In this document: positions 56,301 through 64,000 of the stretch, one piece after another
Numbering within the stretch: the first letter of the stretch is position 1
How the letters are laid out: each line of letters begins with the position of its first letter
From: Drosophila miranda
Taxonomy: Eukaryota; Arthropoda; Insecta; Diptera; Drosophilidae
Length of the DNA: 64,000 nt
Assembly: GCF_003369915.1 (NCBI RefSeq)
Contig: NC_046674.1
Location: 17,217,501-17,281,500, forward strand
Direction of reading: 5' to 3'
The notes under the pieces: model-generated
What the model was told of the DNA's origin: nothing
What the model saw: the letters and a program-made list of their open reading frames with translations, nothing else
Database searches by the model: none
Program-made: the position numbers and the translations under genes

Positions 56301-59300
56301 AGTCTTAGCTTTTATAGAATATTATATCACACAGCAATAACATAACCAGTATCCCTCCACCATGACCATAATTCTGACCATCTTTATCGAGATATTATCA
56401 TTTTAAATGGCCAAAAGTCGAACCCAAACCCAAACAAGTGGCCAATCCGGACACGCAACATTTTGGGGGACATAAAAATAGTGCTGATCCGCCTCATTAG
56501 ATATGGTTTTTTGGGAGGAGCTACAACGACAGCGACAGCGATCATAACCATAACTTGTATGTAAAATACATTTCACAGCACTTTCAGATAAGAAACTTGT
56601 CTGGAATTATGAAAGAAAAGTCCTATTAACACTCCATCGAACCGATCGAACCGATCCAACCAGTGTGGAACGAATTCGAATACTCTAATTCTAATTTATG
56701 CGCACATTCTGTTCAGAACACCTATATTTTTTTTTTTTTTGGCCACCAAATAAACTTTGTTTTAGCGAAAAAAAAGAGGTCCGGCTGTGTGCTGTGTGCC
56801 AATCGTAAAAGTTCTAATAGTTCTTGATTTTTTGATGGTTTGGATTTATTTTTTAGATTTTTGCAAAGGTCGTTTTTTTTTTTGTTGATTATGTTCCGAT
56901 ATTAACTAAGTTTTTTGTGCTAATGGCGGTCCAAAAATGCGACTAATTGAATTATTTCTATGCTAATTCTCCTTGGCTTTTATTTTCGAAATGGATCGTA
57001 AAATTGTTGGTGTTTTTTTTTTCTGAAAAAGTGACACCCGAGCAGCCGTGCCCGGGGCCGCTTAAATGTTGTTTAATTTTGAACTGATCTTTACTTTATT
57101 TTCAGATTTTCAGATTAATGTTTGTTTTTATTTGTGCGAAGCCTCAATGCCACTGGTTTTAATTTTGCTTCAGTTTCGAATTCCATTCGAGGTGTCTCTT
57201 GCGGTTGGTATTTCCTGTAGACCAAAGATAATCTCGTCTGTCGCTAAATCATCGTTGATATCATCGTATCTTAAAGAGTAGGTGTGGTGTTTAAGAGGTT
57301 TATTTCACTCTATTTTTTATGGTATGGACTTTGAGTGATATATGTCGTTCTGGTATGGTGGAATACTAGTTGGGGAATTGTAAAATACACACATGGCAGG
57401 GAACGATTAATAATCGATCTTTAAGTGGCACAAAATAATTTAATCGATAAGTATAAGAATGGCATAAATATTTATGTGTCACCTCACTTTTGTGACCCAC
57501 TGTAGGCACAAACATCACATACATATGTACAGTAGATTTTCAGTTTAAAGAGCTTTTCCATCGAGATTTTCAAAAGAAAAATAATTGTATCCCTTAAATT
57601 AATCATTTTTCTATGAGATTGGCTAATTTTTATAAGCGTGACTTTATTGAATTATTTTTCAAAATTTTAAAATGAAAAATGGTCTAAAATCTGCAGTGCG
57701 CGAAGAGGTATTACTGAAAACCCCCATCTTCTGGCTTACCCTTTAGAAAAAATGAATTATTATTTTTTCTCCTTAATGGCCAATGCAGATCTTCAGAGCG
57801 GGAAGAGGAATTGGCTACCATCTAGCCAAAGTTTTTATCTCTGTCATAATGCCACATCCAACGCTTGCTATCTCCCTTGCACTAATCACCACTTGGAGAG
57901 TCAAAGATCTCCTCCCCAAGTTCAATTCCGTTTCAATTAACCAAGAGAGGGAGGGGGAGATGGAGAGGAAGAGAGTCGAGTGAGAGTTTGGGTGACTGTC
58001 GTCTGACCCCGACCCCCGCTTTTGAATTGTGTCTTCATTTCGATTTTGTGGTCGTTGTTTGTGGCAGCTAAAGCCCTTTTGTTCCTTTGTCCCTTCCAGC
58101 AATCGGAAAATACAATCCCCAAGGGAAATAAAGTGTCAAAAGGCGACCGTTTGAAGAGACTTTCAAGCCGAAACCTATTAGATGTGGGCCTTCTCTTTAG
58201 CTGCCCACAAAATCAGCTAAAAGGTCTTGCGCCTTGGTTTTCTGTTTGAGCTTAATTTGGTTTCATAAATCAAACAAATGCCTCCGCTTATAAATTAATA
58301 AATATTTATAGTATTAATGCTCCGACTGGATTTTGAAACAATATTTAACATACTTGAGCGAATATTTGTGTCCAACATAAGCCCCGCTCGAGCATCTGCT
58401 CAAAGTGTATCTCGCACACAAAAAAAACCCGAATCGAATCGAATTCGAGTCCCAAACGGAAGTACTATCTACCAACGGCCGAGGAAGTGGCTCGAAGACT
58501 CTCGTGTGGTGTCGCAGCAAAAGTCTTTTGATTGATTGCAACAAGGTGAAGGAAATTTGTTTGCAGTTTTGTCCGAGGCATGTTCAGCCTTCATTCCACA
58601 TCCCAGCACCTGCCTGCAGCACCTGTATGGCCCCGCCCTCATCCATCTAAATTTTAGCTATAATTTCAGATACATGAAGTTTTTATGTATGTTCTCTCTC
58701 CCCCCCCCCCCCCCCCCCTCTCCCCAGCATCTCAAAGACTGGGCAACAATTTGTATGCAAATGATTTGTTTATGTCTGTTTGCAGCTGCTACTACCAACA
58801 ACCTCTACCTTGGCCAACACAGAAACAGAAACAAGTTCTGGGTGTCTGATATCATTGATAAGATGGCCAATGGCCAAGGGGATTATGCCACCGACAATTG
58901 CGGGCTGTCACTCCCGACACACACAGAGAGGCAGACAGACAGGCAGGCGGACAGGCGGACTGGCAGACGAGGCTCTACTGTCATTTGTCTTTTGGCATTA
59001 TCTTGAGTTTTAATTGGCAGCAAATTCTTTTTGGCTCAAGTGAAATTCTCACGAATTTGTGTGATGGGCAGTGGAGCGGGTTACAGGAGCGGTTTTGAGG
59101 GCCTAAAGGGTTGGGCCCAACAGAGGGTCTACAAATTTGTGGATATTCATTCAAGATACAAATCGAATGAAATATTATAATACAAATATTGGAAAACAAT
59201 TAATACGTGCGGCACCGCCCCTCGGTCGTTGGTTATAAAGTATCTGCTGCCCGTTTCTACCCACTCCACTCCTGTTTAGAATCCCAAAATATTGTATAAT

Positions 59301-62300
59301 AAATCTTAAAAAAAACCCCATAAATGATGGGGAGATTAGTAAATTCTTTAACAAGATACATATATTGAGATACCCTCAGTCCTCCACTGTTTCAGCCACA
59401 GAACACGTCATAGGCCTTTGGTGTGGCACTTTTTGATTAATACAAGACCTAACTAATGCATTTTTAATGAAACACCCAATGACATCATCCGAAATTGGTG
59501 CGAATGGAGGCACAAGTTCTACCAGAACTTCGAGAAGATATAATTGTATCTGCGTATCTAACCGTAACCGTATCTAACATTGTTGAAGCATAGCGAAAGA
59601 TTCCCAAAGAATTATGTGATACAATTAAATCGTAAATCGCAGCTCTCGGCTTGTTTAATTTATGGCTGCCCAAAACGATGTTCCAGCGGATGTAAATGTA
59701 TCTGCGTATCTGCGCATCTGTGTGACGCATTCGGGGCATTCGGGCATTCGTTTCCCTTTCACTTGGAGGCCATTCATTGCACAAAACTTCTCCTTTCAGC
59801 AGCTGCAGCATGACATTAAAGGATTACGGACATTACTTGGGCGTTTTTTTTAATCAAGGCAAAAACCCAAAGCAACGCCCGGAAATGCCACAAAAAGAAC
59901 ACCATGAGAAATAAAAGAGAGCTGTGGTGAGGCAGGATTTCATAGTTGATTTCATCTCTGCGATCCCACAAGGGCAACGGGGCAGAGAGTCATTCAACTT
60001 GGGGTTACATAAGCTTTCAGCATCAGCACCGATGATGCGTGCAACCCGGAGTCGGAAGCAGCTGCAGCAGCAGCAAAGGGACACTGGCACTGCGTGTCTC
60101 TCCCGCACTGAAGGTCAACGAATGCCACATGCAACACCAGGGATCAAGGGACTTGCCCTGCGCGCATCCACATGACTCATTCGATGCGGTTGAACGATTT
60201 ATGGAGTCCGATTAAACGCTTTTTGCATTCCCGCAGCCAGGCATCACCGACCGATTGCTTCTTGAGTCACAAGCCAAGTGACATTTGGTATTTACACAGC
60301 CCCAGCCCCAGCCCCAGCCCCTGCCCCTGCCCCAGCCGCTGCTGCCTGCCACACTTTTCGGCGTCTCTGGTTTATGGTGGCGGTAGGCTTTCTAAATTTG
60401 GTCACAAAAAATGTTGGCCAATCTGCGTGGCTTTTAGCTGACTCGAATTCTGTTTTGTTCAATCATCTTTTGGGGGGTTCAAAATCGAACTTGAGATCTG
60501 AGATCTGAGATTTGAGGCTTGTTAAAAACATATCTTCTATTTCGATTTGTGGTCGGTTATTTCTGCCACTTTATGAATTTTGATTAACTCAAAATTTAAC
60601 TTGTTTTGCGACTGATGATAGCTAAATATCTATTGGGTTTTCTGTGTGGTTTTGTTCTCCACAAAGGTCGTTTCCGAAACAGCCTCCGGTCGTGTATATT
60701 GTGTGGATTCGATGCGTGTGTGATGTGATGTGATCATAAAAATGTGTGTGGGCTGAAAATTCGCAAAAACAGGCAAAATGTATACTATATTTAAATTCCG
60801 TTCGAGCTTAAGTTTTGGCTTTAAATACAATTTAAATATATATATACTATACAGCATTTCTTTGTCCCTTTTTTTTTGCCGGGGCCAAAAACACTTGACT
60901 CACTTTTGCTGCCGGCGTTGGCTTCTTTTTTTATTATCTCGAAATTATGCTTAATAATTTAGCACTCAATGAAACAGCTGTCAAAAATGCATTTACATAT
61001 GAACTAAAGTTAAAACAGAGTTCGCCTAAAAAAGAAAAAATATCAGTTTTTAAATGGTTTACTTTTGAGCCACTTTGGGGCACAGTTCGAGGCTTGCAAA
61101 TAATGCACGAAAAATACTTGAAATCATTTCAATAATGCTCTGAACATGCCAGGCTTTTTCAGGGTTAAAAATGCATGGAATTTCAAGAATATCCAGGGTA
61201 TTTCTATCACCTCTATCTACTCTGAATAATAGTGGGGGAAAGCCAGCTGAAATTTGGGAACCTCTAGAGGCTTTGGTGTTCATCTGCCTCCCAGTTTGAA
61301 ATCGATCCAAGCCTTGGATCAGGCATGAACCGGAGGACTCCTTAGATCCTTGAATGACTGGCTTTCAATGATGCATCCAATTCCTTACTGTGTAATATTT
61401 CTTCGGAAATATTCCCTGTATCTCTGCCTGAACAGCCTCGAACGTGGGTCCCTGATCTGTATAGCCTTTGGCACATTATTTCTTTTAAAAAACCCACGTG
61501 CATGCAGATATCGTACCAATCCCCAGCTGCGCTGCATGCTGTGTCCCCCGCCCCCAGAGGCGATTTCTTTCTTCATTTAAATCGTTAACAATATATTGTA
61601 GTATATTCGATTCGACTCTTTCGCCTTGACTTAAGCATTGTCATTAAATTCATCCTGTTTTATGCGCCCCAGAGACCGTCCGAAGAAGAGGCCGATTAAT
61701 TTCTGTGTCAATTGCTGTCCTCAAGAGCAGCCGAGAAACGTTTCCCGCAGCTAAAACCGTAAATTAATCCGCACAAAAGTGCGTTAAATGTCAGGCAGTT
61801 CGACGAGAAAACATTCGTAAGCCGCATCTAAGCGGATCATCAAACGGAAACGTGTCGGAAAAGGTGTCTCAATTATGGCCAAATGGATTACAAATATAGA
61901 AGTTGGGCAATTTCCTAGACTAGACGGCATTCTAAAGATTAATCTTCTCTGTGGCTACTGTGTGTGGCTGTGCGCCTCTGAGTTCATTTCAAAATATAGA
62001 AATATAGAAAATATACATTTATAGAAGCACCATTGATCCATGATTAATTCTAATAATGATGGCCGCCTCTTGCATATCAAAGGAACGAACAAAATTAGTA
62101 TACGGAAATCAATAGATTTCTCGTGCAGTCAGTCGTTTATGCTGTTTTTTTTTTCTTCTTTTGCGATAGCCAAAGCTTTAATTAAATCAATAAACCAACT
62201 AAATAGTAAGAGAACTATCAGAAAATAGCAACAAATATTGTATCTATCCATCCATCGATCCATAGCTGAAATATCACTTTTCGATTAGGAATAAACTTAA

Positions 62301-64000
62301 ATCAAACTAAAACACGAAAAACTCGAATTTTCAATTAAAAAAAAGAACTGAAAACGTTCTTCGGGACAAACAAAATACAAAACAATAAAACATCGAAAAC
62401 TGAGAGAACAGAATAAAGGCAAAAAAAAAAGAAGCAATCTTTAAATATTAATGAACCCCAACAAAAAAATAAAAATAACCTGAAAGTGAACTTAAATTCT
62501 TGGGACACGCAAGCAGATCCTCCCCGAGAGAGAGAGGATCCCAAAGAGTCAGAGACAGAGAGAGAGAGTGTTGCTCGGAGAAGTGCGAGATTTATCAAGT
62601 ATACGATCCGGTGTTCCGGCTGTGACTTAGTTCAAGCTCATCTCTCCTCGGCTCTTGGCCAAATAAATTAACAAAAGCCCCGAATGTAAGCTTTGGGCAT
62701 CGAATATAAGATACCCTTTCCTATGATCCCTCATGTGTATGATTTAGGCAAACCCTTTGGATCGTGTGTGCCACAGAAAACCTTGAAAACTATACCAAAA
62801 AAGTAGGATCTTATTGAAGAATTCCTCTACTTTTGGATTGTATATTGCAGATTGGGAGAGATATGCTGCTTCTTTGAGTCCATTTGTATCAAATTTGGTC
62901 TTATAGTGGAAATATCTTTAGAGACGAATAACTTTATGCCCAAAAAGACTTGTTTCTCTCGGCATTAGAGATCTGCGGCCAACAGTTTGGTCTAAGCAAA
63001 TGTTTAGGCAGTAGAACTGCTCTTCAAAGGTCTGTAGACCTTTATTTCGGATTCCCTAAGTAGCTCTGAATCGGAAGCAGGACATGGAGAAGGTCTGGAG
63101 AAGACCTGCAGTAAGAGTCCCCATAGAAGCCAAGCGTTGATCTATCTATTATAAGTACCTACTCTACCGAGGGATATGTACCCAAAGATATGCTAGAGAT
63201 GCCTCTAGAGACTCAGATATTGATCCCATCATCTCAATCATAACACCCTCTTTACAGTGTATACAAATCATATGTTTAAAACCCGTTTCACTCACACACT
63301 CACGCACTTTAAGCCACAAACGCCAGCTCTGGCTCTGCCTCTGGAGTCGCGCTGCTGCTTTCAAGTACACTTTTTTGAGCGCGTCTTGAAATTCGATTTC
63401 AGTCTGTCTTTATTTTTTTATTTGTGTTTGGTTTTTTTTTTTGCTTCGTTTTGCGTCTGCCTCTTGGTTTATATGGCTAAGACGCGATGCGTTCATCTTC
63501 AGTTCGTCCAGATCGGTCACCACGGTATGAGCTCTAGTTTAGGCTCCCCAAAGTAAATAAATACTCAAACGATCCCAAGAGATCTCACAAGATCCGTGAT
63601 CATCTCACATGCAAAAAAAAAACACAAAGAATTAAACTAATTGCAAGGATAAACAAAAAAATAAGGAAAAAATAAAAAAAAAAAACTGTCTAGTGTGAAA
63701 TCTGTGTTCAATAATGTAATAAATATTTCTTCCTTTTTTTTCAAGATTGGAAATTGGATAACTCAAGTTTATTCCATTTGTAAAATTTATAAAATACCTA
63801 AATAAATATTTACTGGAGCGTTGCGTTGTGTCAAATAAAAAAAAACCCGTAAAAAATTCGTTGCAGAATGGCGCGTGCAGTTTGTTGCATGGTGAGTTTT
63901 TTTTTTTTTAATAATATTTTTTTTTATGTGTATGAAATATATTTTTAAAAATCTTTCAAAAGTTTTGGGTGTGTAAATGAAGGATATTTGGATATTCAAA
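53378..64000. other. Long noncoding region, no gene supported
   Basis: About 10.6 kb. I find no exon with protein-like composition and splice sites. It holds a 19-bp poly-C tract (58700-58718), a GGGGA run (about 56262-56285), a CCCCAG run (60295-60336), GA runs (near 62530-62570) and AT-rich unique sequence. Near 63498 a TCAGTTC initiator-like sequence is followed by a short ATG-less frame and a GTATGAG donor-like site, so a leader exon for a gene beyond the window is possible. Confidence 0.6.
60295..60336. repeat. CCCCAG/CCCCTG hexanucleotide repeat
   Basis: Six to seven imperfect tandem hexamers in noncoding DNA. Confidence 0.85.

Noticed and set aside
63257-63556. 99-codon frame near the right edge
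   Set aside because: Phe/Leu-rich composition from T-runs. A leader exon with an initiator near 63498 is possible, but nothing supports a protein.

Overview
The window is nuclear DNA of a drosophilid fly. Evidence: short GT-AG introns (about 60-90 bp), Drosophila core-promoter motifs (Motif 1, Motif 6, DRE, TATA/Inr, Inr/DPE), a DINE-1-like repeat, and a run of genes whose products I recognise as Drosophila proteins: Eaf6, TM9SF3, alkaline phosphatases, the Halloween P450 spook, bc10 (BLCAP), Sras (RCE1), the GTP-type succinyl-CoA ligase beta subunit, and the claudin sinuous. An intronless spook gene points to subgenus Sophophora. The many CAG/CTG, GA and poly-C/poly-G tracts would suit the obscura group (Muller element D), but that placement is a guess. 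I saw no virus-like element, CRISPR array, rRNA or tRNA gene. Layout: 1-2.7 kb is repeat-rich noncoding DNA. 2.7-7.0 kb holds Eaf6 and TM9SF3 in tandem (+), each with a similar upstream block. 9.0-10.1 kb is a TATA-driven gene for a small secreted collagen-like protein (+). 11.3-15.7 kb is a head-to-head pair of secreted alkaline phosphatases sharing a 364-bp divergent TATA promoter. 16.2-17.8 kb is spook (+). 18.6-24.5 kb is a large Arg/Ser-rich nuclear-type protein gene (-). 24.9-33.0 kb is noncoding. 33.0-43.7 kb is a five-exon gene (+) with long introns encoding a single-pass membrane protein with a Gln/Pro-rich C-terminal part. 44.8-45.6 kb is an old DINE-1/Helentron-associated element. 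46.9-49.4 kb holds bc10 and Sras (both -). 49.7-52.4 kb holds the succinyl-CoA ligase beta gene and sinuous (both +). 53-64 kb has no gene I can support. The genes are a mixture rather than one pathway: housekeeping genes (chromatin acetylation subunit, Golgi membrane protein, CAAX processing, TCA cycle), tissue genes with TATA promoters (phosphatases, collagen-like protein) and developmental genes (ecdysteroid synthesis, septate junction). The most notable unexplained structure is regulatory. Four genes (Eaf6, TM9SF3, the RS-rich gene, bc10) carry versions of one composite module of about 60-110 bp in the same order and orientation relative to the gene. The first two also share about 140 bp of further similarity. 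Upstream of the RS-rich gene there are two short arrays of an 11-bp unit beginning CTACA, and two units of the same motif lie in the TM9SF3 leader. All intron and exon coordinates were read by eye from splice consensus and frame continuity, with no transcript evidence.
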